A DNA stretch of 64,000 nt from Candidatus Dojkabacteria bacterium (lineage in GTDB: Bacteria > Patescibacteria > Dojkabacteria > SC72 > JAFGCJ01). This document shows positions 7,443 to 15,462 of this stretch, in pieces. The position numbers were made by a program, and so were the translations under genes. The stretch spans positions 9,452 to 73,451 of the forward strand of contig JAFGCJ010000004.1 in NCBI GenBank assembly GCA_016932785.1. The letters are read 5' to 3'. The notes beneath the pieces are model-generated. The model worked only from the letters and a program-made list of their open reading frames with translations, was not told where the DNA came from and ran no database searches. Within the stretch, counting starts at the first letter, position 1. The number at the start of each line of letters is the position of its first letter.

Positions 7443-7515
7443 AAAGAGCTAAATTTGCAGATGAGGCAAAATTTCAGATGCGAAGCATGACGCTGAGCCA
7501 CATTTGCATACTCTA

Positions 7516-7589
7516 AGCCGATGGAGAGATTCGAACTCTCGACCTACGGTTTACAAAACCGTTGCTCTGACCAACTGAGCTACATCGGC
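7516..7589 (-). tRNA. tRNA-Thr (anticodon TGT), CCA not encoded
   Basis: The acceptor GCCGATG pairs with CATCGGC and the discriminator is U. The anticodon stem ACGGT/ACCGT encloses TTTGTAA with TGT. The T arm is GAGAGTTCGAATCTCTC. The bases after the discriminator are TAG on the minus strand, so CCA must be added by the enzyme encoded at 52105-53544. The two neighbouring tRNAs do encode CCA. Confidence 0.93.
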
Positions 7590-7689
7590 TTTTTCAAGTA
7601 CATGATTATACTACACATGTTCAGTTGAAGGCACAAGTGCTAATTATGTGTGTTGTTGTTATTTGTAAGGGGAAATAGGCAAAAAAAGA

Positions 7690-7829
7690 CCACAGCTTTG
7701 GCGGAGAAGCTGAATCACCTGCCGGCAATTCAGGTGGGAGATCACTTCCTTATCCCGCAGGACAAGGAAAAAAGATTTCCCTATGCTTTGGTATGGGGTT
7801 ATCAGTCTCCTCCGATACCTCTGCTGTGG
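7690..7829 (+). ncRNA. Candidate structured RNA (closed 140-nt fold), no recognised family
   Basis: The 7590-7976 gap has no convincing gene. A 74-codon frame (7650-7874) crosses it but looks unlike a protein. CCACAGC (7690-7696) pairs with GCTGTGG (7823-7829), and CGGAG (7702-7706) with CTCCG (7810-7814). Inside lie CACCTG/CAGGTG and GGAAA/TTTCC hairpins. The fold is rod-like, in the size range of 6S-type or SRP-type RNAs, but the diagnostic sequences of SRP RNA, RNase P RNA and tmRNA are absent. The strand is uncertain. Confidence 0.3.
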
Positions 7830-7936
7830 CATTTAGATTTTATCACTTACGTTATTTTGATCAAGTATCCCTGACAGCCTTAGATGTTTTGGCCCTTAAT
7901 TGGTTACTCTTGGGGTTGGGGGTTTTCTCTATAATA

Positions 7937-7964
7937 TCTAGAGTCTGCAATCATTTAGACTAGA
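7937..7964 (-). terminator. Hairpin after the M50 protease gene
   Basis: TCTA-GA-GTCT (7937-7946) pairs with AGAC-TAGA (7957-7964), with a 2-nt bulge and a 10-nt loop. It sits 13 nt beyond the stop of the M50 gene. It has no strong T-run on the minus strand, so it is only a likely terminator. Confidence 0.4.
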
Positions 7965-7976
7965 CTTGATTTTCCT

Positions 7977-8615
7977 TTATCCTAAGAAGATTCCAGCTAG
8001 TATACTTATTGCCGTAGAGAGAATAAAGTTCACGACGTAATTTAGAGGAGAAAAAGGTATGAAAATAAGAATTAGAACCCATGTGCCATATTTTTCAAAT
8101 GATTCCCAGTAGTATCTGAGGTTCTTTGGAAGAAAAGCTCGGACAATCTTATGTCCGTCGAGGGGCGGTAGAGGTATTAAATTGAAAATTCCGAGAGAGA
8201 GGTTCAGGGAGATAAAGACCAAGAGAAAGTAGGCAATTAAATATTTCAAATCCATATTCTCTTGTACCAGAATTTCTGGGCCATTCATTATTCGAAAGGC
8301 CATTGATGCCATAAAGGCCATTGTGATATTTGAAATTGAGCCTGCTGCGGAAGTAATTGCAGTTCCGATGATGGGGTTTTTGAAATTTTGTTCGTTTATG
8401 GGTACAGGTTTGCTCCAGCCGAATCTAGTTAAAATCATCATTAAACCACCGACTAGGTCGATATGTGCGAGAGGATTTAGTGTGAGACGACCTCGAAGTT
8501 TTGCCGTTAGATCGCCCAGTTTGTAAGCTGTCCAGGCGTGGGCAAACTCATGAACAGTCGAGGCAATTAACAGTGACGGAATAGAAAAAATTATCCAGGA
8601 TATTTGATCGACCAT
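7977..8615 (-). CDS. Site-2-protease-family zinc metalloprotease (peptidase M50)
   Basis: This is a compact 212-residue intramembrane protease. The zinc site HEFAH (HExxH) is at about residues 23-27 in the first membrane helix, and the third ligand motif NLIPLPPLDGHK follows at about 149-160. It has five to six hydrophobic segments and no PDZ domain, so it belongs to the short M50 group rather than RseP, which is encoded separately at 25145. The substrate is unknown. It is divergent from rpmB. Confidence 0.9.
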   Translation of the reverse strand: MVDQISWIIFSIPSLLIASTVHEFAHAWTAYKLGDLTAKLRGRLTLNPLAHIDLVGGLMMILTRFGWSKPVPINEQNFKNPIIGTAITSAAGSISNITMAFMASMAFRIMNGPEILVQENMDLKYLIAYFLLVFISLNLSLGIFNLIPLPPLDGHKIVRAFLPKNLRYYWESFEKYGTWVLILIFIPFSPLNYVVNFILSTAISILAGIFLG

Positions 8616-8688
8616 AAATTTTTTGATAATATCTACAAGCTTTCAAGAATTTTCTTAAAAGTATTTGAATTCTACAATATTTATTCTG

Positions 8689-8901
8689 ATGGCGAAAGTG
8701 TGTGAAATATGTGAAAAATCTACAGGCCATGGAAGCAGAAGTCGGCATCATCATGCAGAAGGGTGGCGTTATCGTGCGCCTAAATCCAGGCGGAACTGGA
8801 AGCCAAATCTGAGAACAGCGAAGATAAATGTTAATGGTGTGATGAAAAAGGTGAGCGTATGTATGAAATGTTATAAAACCTTGGCTAAGAAAGCTGATTA
8901 G
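8689..8901 (+). CDS. rpmB: Large ribosomal subunit protein bL28
   Basis: The 70 residues begin MAKVCEICEKSTGHGSRSRH. CEIC and CMKC supply zinc-ligand pairs, and the basic HHHAEGWRYRAPKSRRNWKP segment is typical of L28. A TTG-initiated frame starts 24 nt upstream, but ATG 8689 is the natural start. Confidence 0.93.
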   Translation: MAKVCEICEKSTGHGSRSRHHHAEGWRYRAPKSRRNWKPNLRTAKINVNGVMKKVSVCMKCYKTLAKKAD

Positions 8902-8937
8902 TTTTTTCCTTGTTGATTTCTTTCCGTTGTTTATATT

Positions 8938-9582
8938 TCAGGCGAAGAGGTTTTTTACACTCTGAATTACTATTTCAGTACACATTCGGGTAAAGTTGTA
9001 TATAGGCAACAGTTTATGCTGTTTTTTTGATATCTTGGCCGTGTATTTTAGTCCTTTCAATTTCATGTAGTTGGTTTTCAGGTGTGAATGCTTTGAGTTA
9101 AGTAGAACCTCTATTCCGTATCCGGCCTTGCCGATTTCACCCAATATAGGCATCAAGTCTTTTCTATAATAGGCTCTTTGTCCGGAGAATTCTTTTGGGA
9201 GTATAGCTATTCCAAGTGTGTTGTTGTCTGGTACACCAACGGAGGCTTGGTATTCACCTGAGATGATAGGAGATAGGAGTAACTTAATGTATTTTGTTTT
9301 CAGGTTTGTAAAGTCTGCGTCCAGAAGAACAATAATGTCGGACTTTGAAGCTTTGATGCCTTGTGCGATGGCATTGCCTTTACCTTTATTGCGGGGTAGT
9401 CTAATTTGCTTAATGTCTTTGAATCGGTCTAGGATTAAACCTGTTTGGTCGGTAGAACCGTCATTTACCACTATCGCTTCCTGACATATTCCAATCTTTT
9501 TACTTTTTTGTAGAGTTTTGGCAATTTGCCTGATTGTTCCTTCTTCATTAAATGCTGGAACTACTACGCTAACTGTTTTCAT
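8938..9582 (-). CDS. Family 2 glycosyltransferase
   Basis: This is a GT-A fold transferase of 214 residues. It opens KTVSVVVPAFNEEGTIRQIA (nucleotide-sugar binding), followed by VVNDGSTDQT and the metal-binding DAD motif in IIVLLDADFTN (about 86-96). A GKGNAIAQGI segment resembles polyprenyl-phosphate sugar transferases. It lacks C-terminal membrane helices, so it probably acts at the membrane surface on a lipid or glycan acceptor that cannot be named. A -10 hexamer TATACT (plus 9590-9595) ends 7 nt before the ATG, suggesting a leaderless transcript. Confidence 0.85.
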   Translation of the reverse strand: MKTVSVVVPAFNEEGTIRQIAKTLQKSKKIGICQEAIVVNDGSTDQTGLILDRFKDIKQIRLPRNKGKGNAIAQGIKASKSDIIVLLDADFTNLKTKYIKLLLSPIISGEYQASVGVPDNNTLGIAILPKEFSGQRAYYRKDLMPILGEIGKAGYGIEVLLNSKHSHLKTNYMKLKGLKYTAKISKKQHKLLPIYNFTRMCTEIVIQSVKNLFA

Positions 9583-9799
9583 TGCAATTAGTATATCAGT
9601 TTTCTTATATTTTCGGGCAGTTTAACTTATTCGGACTGGGCCGGGTACGCTGGTCGTTGTATAAGGAAAAGACTCTTTTTTTATGCTACGAATGTGGTGG
9701 TTGTATTCATGCATATTTCTTCAGGGAGGTCCATTTTTATTATTTAAAAACTAGCGGGTATGTTCTATTGATTCTTAAGAAGTGTTAAAATATCACCCG

Positions 9800-10849
9800 A
9801 TGTTGGATTCAATTTGGAACCTAGTAACACTAGACATAGGAATAGATCTTGGTACTGCGAATACATTAGTTCATGTTGCAGGTAAAGGTATAATGATAAA
9901 TGAGCCTTCAGTCGTTGCTGTTAACAAGAAGACGAAGGAGGTTCTTGCCGTAGGAAATGATGCTCGTCAGATGATTGGTCGTACTCCTGCAAATGTTGTT
10001 GCTGTGAGGCCATTAAAGGATGGTATTATTACTGATTTTGATACTACTCAGGCAATGATTCGTTATTTCATTGAGCGTGTTCATGAATTGTCGGCTAAGT
10101 TTCTTAAGATTCCTCGGCCACGTGTTGTTATGGGAGTTCCTTCATCAGTTACTGAGGTTGAAAGACAGGCTGTCGTCGATGCCGCAAAGTCTGCTGGGGC
10201 AAGAACAGTATATATAGTTGAGGAGGCTATTGCAGCTGCAATAGGCGTTGGTCTTCCCATCGAGGATCCCAGTGGTAGTATGATTGTCGATGTAGGAGGA
10301 GGCACTACTGATGTAGCGGTTCTTTCTTTGGGAGGAATAGTAGTAGATAAAACTCTTCAGATTGCCGGGGATGAGATGAATCAGGATATTATTAATTATG
10401 TAAGGCATAAATATAATCTATTGGTTGGAGAGAGAAGCGCTGAGGATGTGAAAATCTCGATAGGGTCGGCCTATCCTCAAAAGGAGGAAAGAGCGGTAGT
10501 TTTACAGGGGCGTGATCTGATCTCAGGTTTGCCTAAGGCAATTGAAATTACCAGTGTTGAAGTACGAGAAGCACTTATGAACTCATTAAGTAGCATTACT
10601 GATGCGATAAAGGATGCTGTTGAAGAAACTCCGCCGGAGCTCCTTGCTGATCTTGCTACTTCTGGGGTTACCTTGGCGGGGGGGGGCTCGCAATTAAGAG
10701 GACTTGATAGATTTTGGAAGGAAAAGCTTAAGCTGCCTGTTATCGTAGCTGATGACCCAATGACGGCTGTTGCTAGGGGAACTGCAAAGTTGTTGGAGAG
10801 AGTTGATCTACTAAAAAAGGCTCAATCCAGCTGGGACGAGATTATATAG
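9800..10849 (+). CDS. mreB: Rod-shape-determining actin homologue MreB
   Basis: MreB filaments guide lateral cell-wall synthesis. The protein has 349 residues with all actin-fold signatures: DIGIDLGTANTLV (phosphate 1), IVDVGGGTTDVAVL (phosphate 2) and GVTLAGGGSQLRGLD (adenosine). A GTG frame opens at 9782, but ATG 9800 fits the family. TAAAAT (9786-9791) lies 8 nt before the ATG, so transcription may start at or next to the start codon. It heads an mreB-mreC-mreD-PBP2 cluster. The 9583-9799 stretch holds only promoter-like sequence. Confidence 0.96.
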   Translation: MLDSIWNLVTLDIGIDLGTANTLVHVAGKGIMINEPSVVAVNKKTKEVLAVGNDARQMIGRTPANVVAVRPLKDGIITDFDTTQAMIRYFIERVHELSAKFLKIPRPRVVMGVPSSVTEVERQAVVDAAKSAGARTVYIVEEAIAAAIGVGLPIEDPSGSMIVDVGGGTTDVAVLSLGGIVVDKTLQIAGDEMNQDIINYVRHKYNLLVGERSAEDVKISIGSAYPQKEERAVVLQGRDLISGLPKAIEITSVEVREALMNSLSSITDAIKDAVEETPPELLADLATSGVTLAGGGSQLRGLDRFWKEKLKLPVIVADDPMTAVARGTAKLLERVDLLKKAQSSWDEII

Positions 10850-10912
10850 CGATAAGCTATTTATAGAACACAGTTGTAGTTTATAATAGAAAAATAATTA
10901 TAGGGTTAACCT

Positions 10913-11710
10913 ATGAATCTTGATTACCTTAAGAGCAAAAGTATATATGTTGTAGTTGGAATTGTGGTAAGTTTTTTCATGCTTCTTTTAGACGGTATGG
11001 GTATTTTGCAACCAGTATATTCGTGGGGAAATTTCATCTTGGAACCGTTCGAGTATTGGTCGGGACGTGTATTTAAAGGTGTAAATAATACTATACTGAC
11101 TGTAGTAGAGATAGGGTCTCTTCGTTCTGAGAATTCGGATCTTAAGATAGAGAATGCGGAGCTCAAAAGTGAGGTCACAAAGTTGGAAGAAATAGAGAAA
11201 GAAAATGAAACACTGAGAGAACAGGTAGGAATTGATCTCAAATTGGAACTTAAGCTTAGGAAGGTTAGAATTCTTGGTGTCGACTCAGATGGTTTGGCTG
11301 AACACATAATAATCGATGCCGGAAATGACGAAAAGGTTGAGAAAGGTGATGCTCTCATTGTGGGAAATGTCCTTGTTGGTGAGGTCAGGGATGTATATAA
11401 GTCAACTTCCAGAGTAAGGCTCGTCTCGAACCAGAAAAGCAATATCATTGCTCTTGATCAGGATACGAGGGCAAGAGGTCTTGTTCGCGGATCTCTCGAG
11501 GGCGTTGTGTTTGAAGAGGTTCTTGAGAATGAGAAACTGGAGGAAGGTGATACTATCATTACGTGGTCGGATGATTTTCCGGAAGGTTTAGTCATTGGTA
11601 AGATTCGTAAAATCGAGGTTATACCGACATCGTCGACGAAGAGGGCATATCTTGAAACAGGGGTAAATTTCGAAAATCTAAATTATGCATTTGTTGTGAT
11701 AAATTTCTAA
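10913..11710 (+). CDS. mreC: Rod-shape-determining protein MreC
   Basis: MreC is a bitopic membrane protein that links MreB to the synthases. The 265 residues have an N-terminal helix (about 10-30), then a coiled coil (about 65-105, LRSENSDLKIENAELKSEV) and a beta-rich domain with VGEVRDVYKSTSRVRLVS, typical of MreC. A TATAAT at 10882-10887 could give it a separate promoter. The mreD start lies 1 nt after its stop. Confidence 0.93.
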   Translation: MNLDYLKSKSIYVVVGIVVSFFMLLLDGMGILQPVYSWGNFILEPFEYWSGRVFKGVNNTILTVVEIGSLRSENSDLKIENAELKSEVTKLEEIEKENETLREQVGIDLKLELKLRKVRILGVDSDGLAEHIIIDAGNDEKVEKGDALIVGNVLVGEVRDVYKSTSRVRLVSNQKSNIIALDQDTRARGLVRGSLEGVVFEEVLENEKLEEGDTIITWSDDFPEGLVIGKIRKIEVIPTSSTKRAYLETGVNFENLNYAFVVINF

Positions 11711-11711
11711 G

Positions 11712-12203
11712 ATGAAAAGGCTCACGTCTATTGTATTATTCAGTATTTTGGTCGCTATAGCGAACTTTGGATTATCGTTTGTTGCAGATTTAAATCTTGT
11801 CTGGATCATAGGCATGGCTCTAATTATGTCGGACAGTGAGTCTGAAGCTGTAGTTTTGACCGTATTATCGGGGTTTTTGTTTGATGTGATGATGCACGGG
11901 CATATTGGTATTACGAGTCTATCGTTTCTTGTTCCCGCATTTCTTTTAGTTATTGTGAAAAGTATTGGCTTTGGAGATAGATCTTGGCAAAAGTTTATCA
12001 TATCGTTTGTTTTCTTTTTCTTGATTGTTATTTTTGAGTTGGTTCTTCGGCAATTGATTGGAGAGAGCGGAGGACTATCTGGATCTGCGATTGGTCATTC
12101 TGTAGGTAAAATAGTGCTGAATGGTTTTGTTTCACTTGTCGTATATGGGCTTATTGAACTTTGGCATTATCAGCATCCTGAAAGAAAGGCTATTAAGGTA
12201 TAA
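11712..12203 (+). CDS. mreD: Rod-shape-determining protein MreD
   Basis: This is a small polytopic membrane protein of 163 residues with about five hydrophobic helices. The MSDSESEAVVLTVLSGFLFDVMMHG segment carries the conserved F.D...G of MreD (FLFDVMMHGHIGITSLSF). The assignment rests on that motif and on its position between mreC and PBP2. Confidence 0.88.
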   Translation: MKRLTSIVLFSILVAIANFGLSFVADLNLVWIIGMALIMSDSESEAVVLTVLSGFLFDVMMHGHIGITSLSFLVPAFLLVIVKSIGFGDRSWQKFIISFVFFFLIVIFELVLRQLIGESGGLSGSAIGHSVGKIVLNGFVSLVVYGLIELWHYQHPERKAIKV

Positions 12204-12204
12204 T
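12199..12204 (+). promoter_or_regulatory. -10 hexamer for PBP2, at the end of mreD
   Basis: TATAAT overlaps the mreD stop and ends 8 nt before the PBP2 ATG at 12213. Initiation about 7 nt downstream would give a leaderless or nearly leaderless PBP2 message. No clear -35 is seen. Confidence 0.45.
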
Positions 12205-12212
12205 ATTGTGTT

Positions 12213-14165
12213 ATGGCTGATTCCAGTGCAGGCAAAGTTTCAAAAAAGGCTAAATATGCTCAGACCCGGATTGGTTGGATGGATATCAAGCCGCTAAAGG
12301 GCCATGATGTGGGTATCAGGGAGGGCCAAGATACTGCTCTGTGGCGTGTTACCTACATATATGTCACTGTTGCTGTTGTATTTCTGGTGCTCATTGTTGC
12401 TGTTGTGAATCTTCAGGTTGTCCATGGACGTGAGTATAGATCGCTCTCGAAAGAGAATCGTTTGGAAGAACATGTAATTCAACCGGATCGTGGAGTGGTA
12501 TATGACCGATTTGGGGAAAAGATTGCAATAAATGTGCCAACATTCGATCTGATGCTTAATCCACGGGAGATTGAAGAGGAGGATCTTGATGGGGTTTTCG
12601 AAAAACTTGGCGATATTGTTGACAAGTCTTCTGATGAGCTCAGGGAAAAATATGAGAAAGCTATGGAGATTGAACCTCTTTCTAGGAGAGTTCTGTTGGT
12701 TCAGGACATTACCAGGGATCAGGTTCTTGAGATACGTGCTAATTCAGATGATCTAAATGGTGTTTGGGTGGACTATTCATCAAAGAGAAAGTATACGGGT
12801 GGAGATAGTTTTGCTCATATATTGGGATATACCGCTGAAGCTTCAGAAAACGAGATTGAGAACTCGGATGAAGTAAGTGTTGGCGACATTGTCGGTCGTG
12901 AAGGTATAGAGAATTATTATGATGATAGGTTAAGGGGAGAGAAAGGTAAAAGGATCATCGAGATTGATGCTGCCCAGAATGTTACGGCAGAGCATGTAAA
13001 TATTGGCAGTGAGCCAATTCCTGGGGATAGTTTGTACCTAACTATTGACTCGAAATCTCAGAAGAAGTTGAGTGAGATATTGCTAAAAGGCGTAAAGACA
13101 TATGATGCTACTGGGGCTTCGGCAATCCTTGAAGATGTTAATACGGGTGAAATATGGGCTGCTGTCAGTGTTCCGGCCTATGACAATAATAAGTTTATAG
13201 GAGGGATCTCAGAAAAGGATTATAAGAAACTGAATGAGGACGAGAGGTTGCCGCTGTTTAATAGAATTATTTCTGAGCAGCAACCGCCTGGGTCTATGTT
13301 CAAAACAATAGTGGCAAGTGCAGCCCTTCAAGAGGGAGCGATTACTCGGGATACAGTCTTTGTGAGTACAGGCGTGATGTATTTAGGTGGAAATACTCCA
13401 TTTCAGGAATATCATCAGCATGCATATGGACCGTTGAATTTGATAGGTGGTATAGCTAAATCCAGCAACATCTATTTTTGCAACACAATGTTGGAGCTTG
13501 GGATAGAAAAGTTTGTACCTTATGCCGAGTTCTTTGGAATTGGAGAAGAGACTGGAGTCGATATTCCAGGTGAGATGGCTGGTCGTTTGCCTTCCCCAGA
13601 GAACAAGATTGCTTTGGCCGAAACAAGTCCTTGGCTTGATCCAATTTGGTATCCAGAAGGCGATGCGTGTAACACCGCAATCGGTCAGGGAATTACCTTG
13701 GTAACGCCAATTCAAGTAGCGAATTGGGCAGCGACCATTGCAAACGGAGGTACAGTTATGCAACCACGGTTTGCATATAAATGGGAGTCTCCTAATTCAG
13801 TTGAAGACAATTCGGGAGATGACGAAAAAGTAGAATCGGTTGAGGTTCGAAGTGGAAAAGTTAGTGATAGCAATCTTGCTTTGGTGAGGGAGGGTATGAG
13901 AAACAGTGCCTCCGGTCCTTTAAGTGTTATTGTTCCATTGAGAAATACCGTTGTGCCTGTCGCTGGAAAAACAGGGACCGCTGAATTTGGCGTTAAGGAT
14001 GAAAGAGGGTATTACACCAGCACTCACGCTTGGGTTATGGGATTTTTCCCCTATGATAATCCGAGATTTAGCTTTGTGGTATTTCTTGAGGGTGGTGGTG
14101 AGAGTAATAATTCTGCAGCGTTGGCAGCGGAGTTTGTTAACTGGTTTGCGGAGGAGAGGTTGTAG
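12213..14165 (+). CDS. mrdA: Penicillin-binding protein 2 (peptidoglycan transpeptidase)
   Basis: This is the elongation transpeptidase that works with MreBCD. It has 650 residues: a cytoplasmic N-terminus of about 45 residues, one membrane helix (about 48-68), the PBP dimer domain from about 75 (IQPDRGVVYDRFGEKIAINV), then the transpeptidase domain. The catalytic motifs are complete: SMFK at 361-364 (active Ser361), SSN at 417-419 and KTG at 586-588. No FtsW/RodA glycosyltransferase lies next to it. The 14166-14326 gap has no gene. Confidence 0.94.
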   Translation: MADSSAGKVSKKAKYAQTRIGWMDIKPLKGHDVGIREGQDTALWRVTYIYVTVAVVFLVLIVAVVNLQVVHGREYRSLSKENRLEEHVIQPDRGVVYDRFGEKIAINVPTFDLMLNPREIEEEDLDGVFEKLGDIVDKSSDELREKYEKAMEIEPLSRRVLLVQDITRDQVLEIRANSDDLNGVWVDYSSKRKYTGGDSFAHILGYTAEASENEIENSDEVSVGDIVGREGIENYYDDRLRGEKGKRIIEIDAAQNVTAEHVNIGSEPIPGDSLYLTIDSKSQKKLSEILLKGVKTYDATGASAILEDVNTGEIWAAVSVPAYDNNKFIGGISEKDYKKLNEDERLPLFNRIISEQQPPGSMFKTIVASAALQEGAITRDTVFVSTGVMYLGGNTPFQEYHQHAYGPLNLIGGIAKSSNIYFCNTMLELGIEKFVPYAEFFGIGEETGVDIPGEMAGRLPSPENKIALAETSPWLDPIWYPEGDACNTAIGQGITLVTPIQVANWAATIANGGTVMQPRFAYKWESPNSVEDNSGDDEKVESVEVRSGKVSDSNLALVREGMRNSASGPLSVIVPLRNTVVPVAGKTGTAEFGVKDERGYYTSTHAWVMGFFPYDNPRFSFVVFLEGGGESNNSAALAAEFVNWFAEERL

Positions 14166-14326
14166 GGGGAGGAGTTGTTTCGGGTGTGAACGGTTGTATT
14201 AACTGTGACATAGTGTAATCTTGTTTTAATAATAATTAGTAGAAACGAATACTCCTAGATCTGTACTGTCTACTCAACTGCAATTTTTTAATCATTTCTT
14301 AATATTTGTACTGTATCCTTTGAGAT

Positions 14327-15457
14327 ATGGTGGCTGACATATTACTAGCTCTGTATTCTCGTCGGGGGATAGGGTCGGTCACCGTAAAGAGGATCTGGAG
14401 TAGGTATAGAAAGTGTCGCGATATAAAAAGAGCGGTTCGCTGGGTATTGCGTGAATCTTTGAATTTTAAAGATCTAGAATTTCAATCGTTTTCTATTAAG
14501 AGGAATCTTTCAGATCATGCAGTGCACTGGGTTCCATTCTGGTCCAGCAGTTATCCTCGGAAACTTAGACAGATTACTGATTTTCCGGCTTTCATTTTCT
14601 ATAAGGGAGATTTATCTAAAGATATACTGAATAAAGGCGGAGGGACGGTTGCAATTGTAGGAACCAGGTCGATGTCCGAATATGGTGCCAGGATGACCAG
14701 GGAGATTGTCAGACCGTTGGTAAGATCTGGTGTGACCATTGTAAGTGGTTTGGCTAGCGGCGTTGATTCCCTGGCACACGAACTTGCTCTAGATGTTTCT
14801 AATGACTGTTATCCAGTTGCTGTGTTACCGGGTGGACCGGAAGATGGGTTCCCGGAGATGAGTAGAGGTCTTTATAACAATATAGTGAAGAGCGGGCTTG
14901 TTATCTCAGAATTTCTTCCAGGTACCAAGATTACGCCGAATATGTTTGCGAGTAGGAACAGATTAATAGCCGGGCTTAGTGATTGTGTTGTTGTAGTTGA
15001 GGCTCCATTGAAGAGTGGTGCTCTAATTACCGCCGATCTTGCACTTCAATATGGAAGGGATGTTTGCGCAGTTCCTGGAAGAGCTGTGGACAGTGGTTCC
15101 CTTGGGGTGAATAAATTAATTCAAGAAGGAGCTGCTCTAGTAAATAACGGGTATGAAGTTATTGAGATAATGGGAGGTGGGAGGGGATCTGATAGAGACG
15201 ATTCTCAAAATGATTTATCCCAAGAGAATATTCAATTAAGAAATATAAATAAAGTACGACATTTACTGGATGGTTTAGAGGTTTTAAGCTCAATTGAAGA
15301 GGAGATTATTTCTAGAATAAATGAAAATACTCTGGATGTTGATTTCATTGTTAACAAAGCTGGGAAGAGCCCTTCGGAGGTGAGATCTATCTTGACAAAG
15401 CTTGAAATAGAGGGTATTTTGAGGCTCGATTACAGAGGAAAAATAAAGTTTGAATAG
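14327..15457 (+). CDS. dprA: DNA-processing protein DprA
   Basis: DprA loads RecA on incoming single-stranded DNA during natural transformation. The 376 residues contain the Rossmann-like core: VAIVGTRSMSEYGARMTREI, VSGLASGVDSLAHELAL and ASRNRLIAGLSDCVVVVEAP. A C-terminal winged helix follows (about 310-376). Its N-terminal helical region resembles a SAM/HhH module. It is followed 5 nt later by topA, an order common in bacteria. Confidence 0.94.
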   Translation: MVADILLALYSRRGIGSVTVKRIWSRYRKCRDIKRAVRWVLRESLNFKDLEFQSFSIKRNLSDHAVHWVPFWSSSYPRKLRQITDFPAFIFYKGDLSKDILNKGGGTVAIVGTRSMSEYGARMTREIVRPLVRSGVTIVSGLASGVDSLAHELALDVSNDCYPVAVLPGGPEDGFPEMSRGLYNNIVKSGLVISEFLPGTKITPNMFASRNRLIAGLSDCVVVVEAPLKSGALITADLALQYGRDVCAVPGRAVDSGSLGVNKLIQEGAALVNNGYEVIEIMGGGRGSDRDDSQNDLSQENIQLRNINKVRHLLDGLEVLSSIEEEIISRINENTLDVDFIVNKAGKSPSEVRSILTKLEIEGILRLDYRGKIKFE

Positions 15458-15462
15458 TTACT

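Noticed and set aside
7650..7874. 74-codon open frame on the plus strand
   Set aside because: No ribosome-binding site, composition unlike neighbouring genes, and it overlaps a strong RNA-like fold.
9582..9788. 68-codon frame upstream of mreB
   Set aside because: Begins with TTG, no ribosome-binding site, covers the promoter of the divergent gene; not credible as a protein.
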